NCBI GenBank assembly: GCA_963210315.1
Contig: OY723269.1
Coordinates: forward strand, 1,054,001 to 1,118,000
Origin: Rhynchopus euleeides
Taxonomy: Eukaryota > Euglenozoa > Diplonemea > Diplonemida > Diplonemidae
DNA: 64,000 nucleotides
Direction of reading: 5' to 3'
Each line of letters opens with the position of its first letter. Within the stretch, counting starts at the first letter, position 1. A program made the position numbers and the translations under genes. Shown here one piece after another: positions 32,352 to 41,104 of this stretch. A model generated the notes under the pieces. The model did no database searches. It worked only from the letters and a program-made list of their open reading frames with translations, and was not told the DNA's origin.

Positions 32352-33408
32352 ATGCAAGATGAAATGTCCTTGATGGCTGAGGGTATTCGCAGGTCACGAT
32401 TTGTGGCAGGGACGTCCATCCGGAAGTGCGGTGAAATCTCGAAATGCATTCGAGAGACGTTTCGGGAGCACGGGAAGGCGCCTGAGAGGCACGGGCTCTC
32501 CCCGGCGACGGTGAGGAAGCATGAAGAGCACCTCCAGAGAGTGGTCGAGGCAAGGAGGGGTAGTTTGCTCAAAACTCTCGAGCACATTGTCGAAACACAC
32601 CTGCATCGCATCGACATGGAACACCCTCGTGTTGTCCTGACTGCTGATGGCTATAACCCGGGCAGCAGGGACCTCACAGCCAGGATCCGCTTAGCTGCAG
32701 GTATTGCTCTAAGCTTTGGAAGCTGGCAACGGTCGAAGCAAGATCTACTCAGCCTGTGCCTCGGAAAGGACTATGGAGCGCGACCTCATTCTTTTCGAGA
32801 TCCAACAACTTCAAAGTTGGGGCGAGAATGGGCTTTGGGGGGGTTCAGGACATACTCCGAAGTTAATGACCGCCGTTGGGGCATTCAATGTGTGTTCATG
32901 TGTTGTTGCGGGCAGCTGGGAAAAGGCAACAGGATCTCTCTACCGAAGACTTGAGTCTGCTGGGCTGGCGGACCACGTCAAAGAGAGAGGTCAGAGCGGG
33001 TGTGTCTTTTGGATTGATCCGAAAAAACCACCGAAAACCATACTGAACGTGTGTGTGTGTGGCAAGGAACCTTGGGGTGTGCCTCCCACCCCTACTCAAG
33101 AAGAAACCCAGTCTCTCCCGGAGGAGGTTCATGAATTTCGATGCATTATTTGTGACTACTCCTCAGCAAAGAAAACGTCTCTGTTTGCACACTACGATGC
33201 AAAGCACAGACCAGGGAGCAATGTCCCTTGCTCGTCATGCACAATCGAATGCAAAATATGTCACACAACAATAAGATTGAAGGGACAAAGCCAGCACTAC
33301 CTGGCCCACCACCCCCGCTCTCTCACAACAAAACGTTGCTTACTTTGCTTTGAGACCTTCCGTAGTGTCCGTGAACGCGATCTCGACATGAAGACTGACC
33401 ATCCTTGA
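32352..33408 (+). CDS. element C gene 2, C-terminal zinc fingers
   Basis: Two overlapping frames appear coding. The first runs from ATG 32352 and is protein-like to about 32770; the second is protein-like from about 32750 to the stop at 33408. A 52-base GT-AG intron (32701-32752, GTATTG to CTCAG) would join them in phase to give 334 residues. Otherwise a frameshift or -1/+1 recoding separates them. The N-terminal part is helical and basic. The C-terminal part has CIICDYSSAKKTSLFAHYDA then H, CKICHTTIRLKGQSQHYLAH then H, and CLLCFETF with a later H, matching three C2H2-type fingers. These may bind the inverted repeats. It ends eight bases before the right inverted repeat. No enzyme domain recognised. 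Confidence 0.6.
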
Positions 33409-33620
33409 GAAGGGGACAAGGAAATTCGCAACAAAGTCCAGCGCTGATATGCCACCACACCTCATATCCCAAGCACACACCCAACTGTGCGTTTTTCCCT
33501 TCATATTTGGGCGTTCTTCCTGCAGTACAGTGTATAGAGTTGTCGAGTTTGAGGTTGTCGACTCCACTAGTTGAGGTCACTCGTAACTACCAAACTAGTG
33601 CACCGTGTTGACCCCCCCTA

Positions 33621-33743
33621 CCCCCCCCCCCCCCCCCCCCCGACCAGGGTGGGGGTCACCCAAAATTTCGAGGAAATCCTGGTGTCACCCTGAAAACCTG
33701 GGTCGCCAGCCTGACCTCAGCCCGCGGGGAGCCCCCCCCCCCC
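33621..33743. other. spacer between the two element pairs
   Basis: It begins with a C run (about 33621-33642), then GACCAGGGTGGGGGTCACCC and ~70 bp of unique-looking sequence, and ends in another C run. A similar C run followed by GGCCAG lies after the second pair at 38757. Confidence 0.6.
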
Positions 33744-34238
33744 TAGGCATACAGTGCAAACGATAATTATTATCGCACATATACCAGATACGATAATTTT
33801 CGGAAAATTATCGCATACGATAATTTATTATCGCATACGATAATCCATTATCGTATGATGCGATAATCCCATTATCGTATACGAACGGATACGATAATTA
33901 TTATCGTATATTATCGCATACGATAATCCCATTATCGTATGTTATCGCATACGATAATAATTATCGTATCCGGTCGTATACGATAATGGGATTATCGTAT
34001 GCGATACTTACTGGGTTGCACTATTCTTGAACACCACTGCCCTCGTCAGATTCCTTCACATACTCGTCCGTCATCAGGATTCATCGCCCCCCCCCCCAGT
34101 CCCTTCAACACCCTCGATGTCATCAGACATCGAGACAGAATTCGTCATCCCCCCCCCCCACCCGCCCACCGAACAGCACAGGAACCACATCACGGACAGA
34201 CGACCTGGCACGCCGCCCCCCCCCCCCCATCCCCCCTT

Positions 34239-36566
34239 CTAAATGATATCCATCTCAGTCTCGGATTCGTCCTCCTCAGAGGAATCATCAGAGACATAGT
34301 CCCTTTCGAGGGCTTCTGCGAACCGGTTGCTCTTGTCGAAGTAGCCGAGGAGGTCGCCGTTCCGCTGCAAGAACAGACGATCCGCGTAGGTCTTCGTCGA
34401 GATGTTCGACCCCCGCTTGGACTTGCGGGACTCTGCCGTCGAAAACACACTGTCGACCTGTGTGACCGACACAGGCGTGCGGAGCCAAGCCACCACATGT
34501 GGCGCCAGGATGGGGGACAGCTTCCTCCCCTTCTCCAGCCAGAACGCAATCGGGGTGTCGGTCTGCAGGGATTCGGCAGGGGCATTGAGGTACTGTGTGA
34601 ACTCCGCCCAGCACTCGTCGTCAGCAAGGGCATGGAAATCCACGGCCCACACCAGCTGGTTTGTGATGTCGGGGAAGTCGTCGAAGTCAGCCATCAGCAC
34701 GGTTTCCGGGTCGAAGATGAGCGCCATCTCGAACCTCGCCTTCGACGGCCAAGACTCCCAGGCATCCTTCAGCAAGGTGCGGATAGGAGCAGGATAACTG
34801 GTGTTCGTCACCACCTTCTGGTACTCCTCCGTGATAGTCCGCACTTTGATGTGCCCCAGACGGGCTTCCGGGTTCTGCACCCATCGCACGAGCCACAGCA
34901 CCGGCTCCACCATCTCAGCCACAGCCACCGTCTCGCTGACGTGCTCTTCCCATGTTCCCTTCTGGATGTGCTCAGAGAGCTGCCTGAGAGTGAGTGGCTT
35001 CTTCTTCCTCGCCATCTCCACGCTGACGAACTGCAGCAGCATCGCACACCGGGTCTGCAGGTGGACTGTCAGGTCGAACATCGCTGCCCATCGAGTGTCC
35101 GAAGTAGAGGCGGGTTGCTGAGGGCTGGACACCTCCACATTGGCGGCGTGGGTGTCGTCTGTTTCCGCCACAAAGGCGGCAGCCCGCTCCAGCACCACCG
35201 CATCGGTATCTGTGACGTTCACGGATGGGAGAAGCTTGCGGAGCGCACGCACCGCTCCGCGGTCGAGAGCGGTGCGCACACGCAAATGAGTGTCACGGAT
35301 GTTCGTTGCAGCATCATGCATCCTCTCCGCCCCCTGTGCCTGAAACTTCTTCCAACGGTGCCGGCGCGACTTGCACCCGAAGAACTGCGACACCAGCGTG
35401 CAGAAGGCATACGCCCGGGGGTATGACTGGCGCACTGCTCGCTTCAACGCTGCGTTGAGGTGGTGGCCCAGGCAGTAGATGCCCTCCTCCTTCTTGTCGC
35501 CAAACGCCTTGACGTTCACCGACCCGAAGTCAGCGACAACTGTACTGCGGGTAATGCCGTACAGTTCCCGCACCTCGTCAAGCACATCCCCGACGTCCTC
35601 TGCGTTGTGCACCTCGCCGTCACCACGCACTTTCGACAGGAGGAGCACTCCCCTGCCTCCCACGTAGGCGACGACCGACATGATGGCAAAGCCAAGATGC
35701 CGCAGGCCTGTTCCATCAACGCCCAACGCCACCGGCCGGCCGGTGATGCAGTCGCGGATCTTCTTCTGGATCTCCGCGACGAACAGCGGGGCCTTGCCCA
35801 GCAGCGTCCGGGGCTTCGGCAGAGGGGTGGTCATCGGCAGCGCAAGGATAGACGCCTGGTGAGGCGTGATCCCCGCAATCACAAGGGCAAGTGCCCATGC
35901 CTTTTGAAATGATGCGGTGGTCGTGGGATCGCTCTTCGTGGTTGAAACACAGGGGGCCGCCTGCACTGGCGCTTCCTTCGATGTGGTCTGGTGCGCCTTC
36001 GTGTCGGTCACGTGTTTCTTTGCCACTGTCGATTCAGCATGCTTTACGACGATGCTACAGAGGTTGCACCACAGGACTTCGTCCGATAATGTCCGGGGGG
36101 GGTTTGCATCAAGCAGCATGGTGCGAGTTTCGAACGGGAGGTCCTCCACCGACTTGATCGTGTAGGCCGCAGCAACTGTGGCGTCGTACCTCGCCAGTTG
36201 CTGCAGCCGCTGCCTGGCTGTTACCAAGGAGATCCTCTTCTTGGCAGCAGCCTCGTCTGCGGCTTCCTCCACCGTTTTTCTGAGTTTTATCGTGTCCAGG
36301 CGTTTCTGCGCGCTCTCCGATTTTCCCGCGGGCTTTGGTGCTGTCTTCTTGGGGGCTGGCTTCTTCGCTGCTGGCTTCTTTGGGGGTGGCTTTTTCACGG
36401 CCGCCTTTTTCGCTGAGGGCTTCTTGTCCTTCCCCCCCGTGACGCGACGGCGTTTCTGGTCCGGCTCGTCCTCATCACTGCCCTCTTCCTCGTCATCGCC
36501 GTCATCATCTTCCTCTGCGTCATCCTCCGTTGTTGTGTCGTCTTTTATCCTACGACGACGAGACAT
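34239..36566 (-). CDS. hAT-family transposase with histone-H1-like tail
   Basis: ATG 36566 starts a 775-residue frame with the stop at 34239. Residues 10-45 are acidic, followed by a basic Lys/Ala/Pro tail (KKPPPKKPAAKKPAPKK) like a linker histone, which is unusual for this family. Near 160-190, C-x2-C plus a later H pair (LWCNLCSIVV, KKHVTDTKAH) fits a BED-like finger. LGVDGTG and VVADFG supply candidate catalytic Asp residues, followed by the hAT C-x2-H motif (CLGHH). A C-terminal VDSVFSTAESRKSKRG then RLFLQRN matches the hAT dimerisation domain. The tail is acidic. No frameshift or stop was seen, so it may be active. Confidence 0.85.
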   Translation of the reverse strand: MSRRRRIKDDTTTEDDAEEDDDGDDEEEGSDEDEPDQKRRRVTGGKDKKPSAKKAAVKKPPPKKPAAKKPAPKKTAPKPAGKSESAQKRLDTIKLRKTVEEAADEAAAKKRISLVTARQRLQQLARYDATVAAAYTIKSVEDLPFETRTMLLDANPPRTLSDEVLWCNLCSIVVKHAESTVAKKHVTDTKAHQTTSKEAPVQAAPCVSTTKSDPTTTASFQKAWALALVIAGITPHQASILALPMTTPLPKPRTLLGKAPLFVAEIQKKIRDCITGRPVALGVDGTGLRHLGFAIMSVVAYVGGRGVLLLSKVRGDGEVHNAEDVGDVLDEVRELYGITRSTVVADFGSVNVKAFGDKKEEGIYCLGHHLNAALKRAVRQSYPRAYAFCTLVSQFFGCKSRRHRWKKFQAQGAERMHDAATNIRDTHLRVRTALDRGAVRALRKLLPSVNVTDTDAVVLERAAAFVAETDDTHAANVEVSSPQQPASTSDTRWAAMFDLTVHLQTRCAMLLQFVSVEMARKKKPLTLRQLSEHIQKGTWEEHVSETVAVAEMVEPVLWLVRWVQNPEARLGHIKVRTITEEYQKVVTNTSYPAPIRTLLKDAWESWPSKARFEMALIFDPETVLMADFDDFPDITNQLVWAVDFHALADDECWAEFTQYLNAPAESLQTDTPIAFWLEKGRKLSPILAPHVVAWLRTPVSVTQVDSVFSTAESRKSKRGSNISTKTYADRLFLQRNGDLLGYFDKSNRFAEALERDYVSDDSSEEDESETEMDII

Positions 36567-37028
36567 TTTTTGATCCCTGGTGTTTCCTGTGGAGGGTGAT
36601 GGCGATGCAGTCACAACATAGCGATAGACACACGGGTCGAGAGCGCACACGCAAATGAGTGTCACGGATGTGCGTGGCAGTATCCTGTAACCTCTCCGCC
36701 CCCCTGTGCCTGAAACTTCTTCCAACGGTGCCAGCTTCATTGACAGGATGCCCCAGACAGACATAGTGCTGCGCATGTCATGGCACTATGTGTGTTGTGT
36801 CTGCCACCCATTTGTGAGGGACATTCTACACTTCTGAGTGAAGCCCCCCGTCACCAATAATTCAAAGAAGCAAAAATGGCAGCTTCCGGCTCCACTTTTA
36901 CCACTTTTTCAATGTGTTCTGGGCTGATTTCTGGTTTTCCGAAAATCTCAAAAAAATTATCGCACCATTATCGTATATTATCGTATACGATAATATACGA
37001 TAATGGGAGTACGATAATAATTATCGTA

Positions 37029-37392
37029 CCTGGGACCCCCCGTGTATAAGTCCCCCCCCCTTACCCCCGTGTTTAAGTCCCCCCCTGGGGGTCTGGCAGG
37101 GGGGGGACTTAAACACAGGGGGACCTAAACACGGGGGTGGGCTGGTCTGGAGGGTCATCAGGTGGCCCCTAGGCCCTCCAGGTGCTGTCTGAGTCGAAAA
37201 GTGGGGTGCCAAAAGTCCATCCGGACCGGAATTACCCCCCTACGACAGCAGAGGAAGAGGTCTTCTTGGTCTCCACTGTGCCACCCCCGTGTTTAAGCCC
37301 CCCCTGTGTTTAGGTCCGCCCCCCCCGTGTTTAAGTCCCCCCCGGCCGAAAATCGCCTCCAGGGGGGGGACTTAAACACGGGGGGTCCCAGG
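37029..37392. mobile_element. MITE F, copy 1, inside element B terminus
   Basis: This 364 bp element has inverted ends CCTGGGACCCCCCGTGT and TA on both sides. It contains several GTGTTTAAGTCCCCCCC motifs in both orientations. It is almost identical to 44568-44931 (one visible difference, GGACC against GAACC near the middle). It interrupts the palindromic terminus of element B, so it inserted later. Confidence 0.9.
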
Positions 37393-37428
37393 TATGCGAT
37401 AATAATTATCGTTTGCACTGTATGCCTA

Positions 37429-38754
37429 GGGGGGGTCATAAGCCCCCCTAAAAACGTACAAATACCAAAAATTTCAACATACCATCAGAACCGCCCTAAT
37501 ACCTGATCTGACCCGAAAATCCGACCCATACCCCCCCGGAAACCGTCTGGAGCCCACTTGTGACACCTGATGCGCACTTTTGTGATGATTTTTTGGGGTC
37601 CTAAAAAATGTACCTCAGTTTCGTACCTTGCCTTTGTACCTGAACCACTCCCGACCGCAATATTTCGTTCTTTGCCTTTTCTGCGGTGGTTCCGGCTCAG
37701 GTGGCACGATGTTGCCTCCCCAGTGCCTCGGCAAGGTCTTTCTTGTACCTGATTGGTGGGAATGTTGTGTTGTTGCGCCAGCTGAATGAGTTCAGCCACC
37801 TTCTGGGTGTAGTACACCACGCAGTCTCAACAGCACGTATGAGTGTGTGAGGACTCAACAAAGTCATTGGATAGGCATCTGCCTGCCGACTCAACCCCCA
37901 CAGTGCGACCGCAAGATCGTCAGGGATGTCTCAACGCCAGGGGAATACTCTCCCCTGGCGTTGTACAACCCTGCTCTTAATCCTCGGGTCCTCTCCTGGA
38001 GGCGGTGGTGGCGGGCACGCAACGCTTCGTACTTCCGGTACGGACTGGGGTAGTCTGCCCGGCTGACCCGCTCATCGCTTCCTAGATCATCTGCTGCTCT
38101 GGAGCTGCCATCACTCACTGCCCACATCAGTTGGTGTAGGGGTAGGAGCAGGAGGAGTGGGAGGAGTAGGAGTGCAGGTGACATCTTTCTTGGCCAGCAA
38201 GGAACGCCGCTTTTCGCACGTGCGTGCAGTTGATGCACCACTGCATATATCTGTCGTCACCACGTCCCACTCGCTCTCCTATGTACCCAGCCCGACGGAG
38301 CGCCCGAAATAATGTCGCCTCACGGATGTCGTGTGCCGTTTTCTTCTGACGCAGGTCTGCCACAACGCTCTCTGCCGGGACCCCGCACATCTCCCGTTTG
38401 GCGAGCGTCTTTCGAGCAAGGTACCCCTCTGCAGCAGCATCTGACACCTCTGCGAGGCCCTAGGCACACGGCATGTGTTGCTCGGCGTGCTGGGTGAGCG
38501 TAGTGATACCCTTTCCTTGCAAAGAACGAAATACTGCGGTCGGGAGTGGTTCAGGTACAAAGGCAAGGTACGAAACTGAGGTACATTTTTTAGGACCCCA
38601 AAAAATCATCACAAAAGTGCGCATCAGGTGTCACAAGTGGGCTCCAGACGGTTTCCGGGGGGGTATGGGTCGGATTTTCGGGTCAGATCAGGTATTAGGG
38701 CGGTTCTGATGGTATGTTGAAAAATGTGGTTTTGTACGGGCTTATGACCCCCCC
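37429..38754. mobile_element. foldback element E with gene remnants
   Basis: The arms (37429-37670 and about 38515-38754) are inverted copies beginning GGGGGGGTCATAAGCCC, and TA abuts both ends. The interior has minus-strand stretches with protein-like composition, e.g. 38127-38447 with ADLRQKKTAHDIREATLFRA and 37700-37820 with KVAELIQLAQQHNIPTNQVQ, in different frames. They look like remnants of a broken gene. No family recognised. Confidence 0.7.
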
Positions 38755-38756
38755 TA

Positions 38757-39035
38757 CCCCCCCCCCCCCCCCCCCCCCCGGCCAGCCCCCTGCTTACAGT
38801 ACCCCGGCGTTAAGCCAGCCACTGAGGGGGCCGAGATTCCCTTGGCGTGTCACATGGGAGGGGGGGTCTGGTGGGGGGGGGATGCCGTGTGGGGTAGCCA
38901 CCTGATTTTTTTTTGACTTGGGGTTTCTTAGCAGAAAATGCAAAAACCAGGTTGCTGCGCATGGTGGAAATAGGCGTTAGGTTTAGTCGGGGTGCATCCC
39001 TCCCAAACTCAACCCACTGCCCTCGCCACACACAG
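38757..39035. other. probable intron remainder before FYVE exon
   Basis: It starts with a C run and GGCCAG and ends in a clean acceptor (CCTCGCCACACACAG). Composition is non-coding. I read it as the end of an intron that contains, or lies beside, the inserted elements. Confidence 0.55.
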
Positions 39036-39899
39036 GTCAAGAAGGTGCATGACGACGGGACATACACCGTGAAGCTTGAGGGCGGGGGCAAGCTGAGCGG
39101 GCTTGCAAGCGACTGCGTGCACTTCGAGGAGGGCGCCGAGGCTGCAGAGGGGGAGGGGGAGGGCGCCTCCGAATCGCCTGCGAAGAAGGAGAAGAAGGAA
39201 AAGAAGGAGAAGAAGGAGCGGCGCGCCGAGGAGGAGCCGCAGCCGGAGTCCCCGCCCCCGGCGGAGAAGGAGAAGAAGGGGAAGAAGGCGGCTTCGCCGA
39301 AGGCACGGGCGCCGCTCCGCAGCCTGGTCCCCGGGCAGAACGACCTGGACCCTAGCTACGTCAAGCCCGACTCTGCAGAGGAGGCTACCCTGGGGCGGTG
39401 GAGCAGCTACGAGAAGCTGGGGATGTGCTTCGAGAAGGGCGGGATGGTCCTGGCTGAGGTGTGCGAGGACACCCCTGCGCAGCGGTGCGACATCCGGAAG
39501 TACGTCGGGTGGAAGCTGACCCACGTCGACGGGAAGCCTGTGGAGCACCCCATTGGGGTGAAGAACGCCGTCGGCGACAAGACGACTGTGCTCCTCACTT
39601 TCACGCCGCTGTCGGAGCAGGAGCGTGCTGCGCTGGAGGCGCGCATTGCAGAGATCAAGGCGGCTCAGCCAGCATCGCCCACATCCCCTGCGTCCCCTGC
39701 CTCATGGAAGGCAGACAAGGATGTCGTCAACTGCGAGGGCTGCAGCGGGAAGTTCTCCCTGACAAAGCGCAAGCACCACTGCCGCATGTGCGGTGGTATA
39801 TTCTGCGCGAGCTGCTCCTCCAACACCGCGACGATCCAGGAGAAGGCGAAACAGCGTGTGTGCGACGACTGCCATAAGAAGGTGGAAGGGGCGAAGTGA
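39036..39899 (+). CDS. Tudor/PDZ/FYVE protein, 3' exon only
   Basis: The exon encodes 287 residues after the acceptor at 39035 and begins mid-domain with VKKVHDDGTYTVKLEGGGK, the second half of a Tudor-like barrel, so at least one 5' exon is missing. A Lys/Glu-rich linker follows, then a PDZ-like domain (about 115-190: LGMCFEKGG to TVLLTF). A FYVE finger closes the protein: a WKAD motif, four C-x2-C pairs (CEGC, CRMC, CASC, CDDC) and the basic RKHHCRMC patch. FYVE domains bind phosphatidylinositol 3-phosphate on endosomes, so a membrane-trafficking adaptor is likely. The first exons are not visible upstream within 38.8 kb, where the mobile nest lies. Confidence 0.8.
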   Translation, partial: VKKVHDDGTYTVKLEGGGKLSGLASDCVHFEEGAEAAEGEGEGASESPAKKEKKEKKEKKERRAEEEPQPESPPPAEKEKKGKKAASPKARAPLRSLVPGQNDLDPSYVKPDSAEEATLGRWSSYEKLGMCFEKGGMVLAEVCEDTPAQRCDIRKYVGWKLTHVDGKPVEHPIGVKNAVGDKTTVLLTFTPLSEQERAALEARIAEIKAAQPASPTSPASPASWKADKDVVNCEGCSGKFSLTKRKHHCRMCGGIFCASCSSNTATIQEKAKQRVCDDCHKKVEGAK

Positions 39900-40732
39900 G
39901 GTGGGCCGTGGCGGAGTGCAGAGAGAGAGAGCGAGAGGGGGGTGCGTGGCGTTATGCCTTGCTCCCGTGGGGCCTGGCGGGCCGGTTTTCCTGGCCTGGC
40001 CAGCGGGCCCACCGACACTTTCCAAAAAAAATATTCACGTGTGTGTGTGTAGGTGGGGTGCGGGCGGGGTGTTTCCAGCACCCCTCGGAAGGAAGAGAGA
40101 GTGGGGGGGGGGGGCAGGCGTGCGGCGTGTGGCGTTGTGACATCTGCGGCAATATGGGTGGAGTGTTGTGTGGGGCGCTGGCCCCATAGGTCTTGTTAAG
40201 GCCAAGGCAACAGAAAATCATTCCCCTATTGTTCGAATCGTTCAAAAAAAACACGGTGGGGGCCTTCGCTACCAAGCGTGACTGAGTGAGAAAAAGTGAG
40301 CCACAGCCCACTTCCCCTCACTGACTGACGAGCTGTGACGAGCAGTGACTGGTAGCGAAGGCCCCCGGTGAGTACAATTGTCTTCTGGTAGCACTGTGCA
40401 CCCTGCCCGGACCAGGCCTGGGGAAAGACATGAGCCAGACCCAGCATTGCTTGTGTATTAGCCACGATGCAAGCACGGTGCAGCCAGGCGAGGTTATGGC
40501 GATGCCAACCAATATAGGGCAGATTCACGCGCGTGTTATGTGTAGTCTTGAGAAGCGCCTCGATGAGGGCGCTCCAGACCTCCCTTGCCCCCCCCCCCCC
40601 CACCCAGTGGATTCGATTTCCCGCCATGTTTTATGAAGCACGCATCTGTCCCCCCTCTCCCCTCGACTCCTCCCCGTATCATACTCTCGCTCGGCTCTCT
40701 GTCCAGTCTTCCCTCCCTTGCTGGTTCATTTC
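39900..40732. other. intergenic with one hairpin element
   Basis: No gene. It contains GA- and G-runs and the 109 bp hairpin element at 40258-40366, and ends in pyrimidine-rich sequence at the assembly gap. Confidence 0.45.
40258..40366 (+). repeat. 109 bp hairpin element, copy 1
   Basis: Ends GGGGGCCTTCGCTACCA and TGGTAGCGAAGGCCCCC are inverted. The middle has GAGTGAGAAAAAGTGAGCC and CTCACTGACTGACGAG. It differs at about ten positions from the copies near 47.7 and 49.4 kb and, unlike them, is not embedded in the TACAATAAAA array. Confidence 0.85.
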
Positions 40733-40932
40733 NNNNNNNNNNNNNNNNNNNNNNNNNNNNNNNNNNNNNNNNNNNNNNNNNNNNNNNNNNNNNNNNNNNN
40801 NNNNNNNNNNNNNNNNNNNNNNNNNNNNNNNNNNNNNNNNNNNNNNNNNNNNNNNNNNNNNNNNNNNNNNNNNNNNNNNNNNNNNNNNNNNNNNNNNNNN
40901 NNNNNNNNNNNNNNNNNNNNNNNNNNNNNNNN
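40733..40932. other. assembly gap (200 N)
   Basis: A run of exactly 200 N directly abuts a CT microsatellite, so the gap probably arose because the simple repeat could not be assembled; its true size is unknown. Confidence 0.99.
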
Positions 40933-41057
<125 letters not shown>

Positions 41058-41104
41058 GTGTGAATATCCCCGAAACGAAAATACTCGCACCCCAAGGGTG
41101 TCGT

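Larger units (their letters stand above)
30739..33607 (+). mobile_element. element C, 2.87 kb with two unrecognised genes
   Basis: The termini CACGGTGCGCTAGT and CACGGTGCACTAGT are inverted. The left inverted repeat (30739-31006) is longer than the right (33416-33607) because a GTCGACTCGACAACTGGCAC unit is amplified near the left end. Inner parts, from CTATACACTGTACTGCAGG to GCGAATTTCCTTGT, are nearly identical. Both genes point right. No DDE transposase, reverse transcriptase, helicase or tyrosine recombinase motif was recognised, so either the enzyme is novel or it is supplied in trans. Candidate target duplication is only TT. Confidence 0.8.
29600..33618. mobile_element. foldback element D, split by element C
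   Basis: The left arm (29600-29969) and right arm (30389-30738 plus 33608-33618) are inverted copies of about 360 bp, starting GGGGGGGTCAA next to TA. The centre of ~420 bp has no recognisable gene. Element C sits inside the distal part of the right arm: the arm's end TTGACCCCCCC resumes right after C. Without C the element is about 1.15 kb. Confidence 0.8.
33746..37426 (-). mobile_element. hAT-type element B, potentially autonomous
   Basis: Ends GGCATACAGTGCAAACG are inverted and bounded by TA (33744-33745, 37427-37428). Palindromic TATCGTATACGATA-type motifs cluster at both ends, giving many potential transposase sites. It carries the transposase gene on the minus strand. Bases ~36636-36730 repeat ~35262-35355 of that gene, so a gene fragment has been copied next to the right end. 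The 364 bp element F1 is inserted inside the right terminus. The usual 8 bp hAT target duplication is not visible. Confidence 0.8.
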
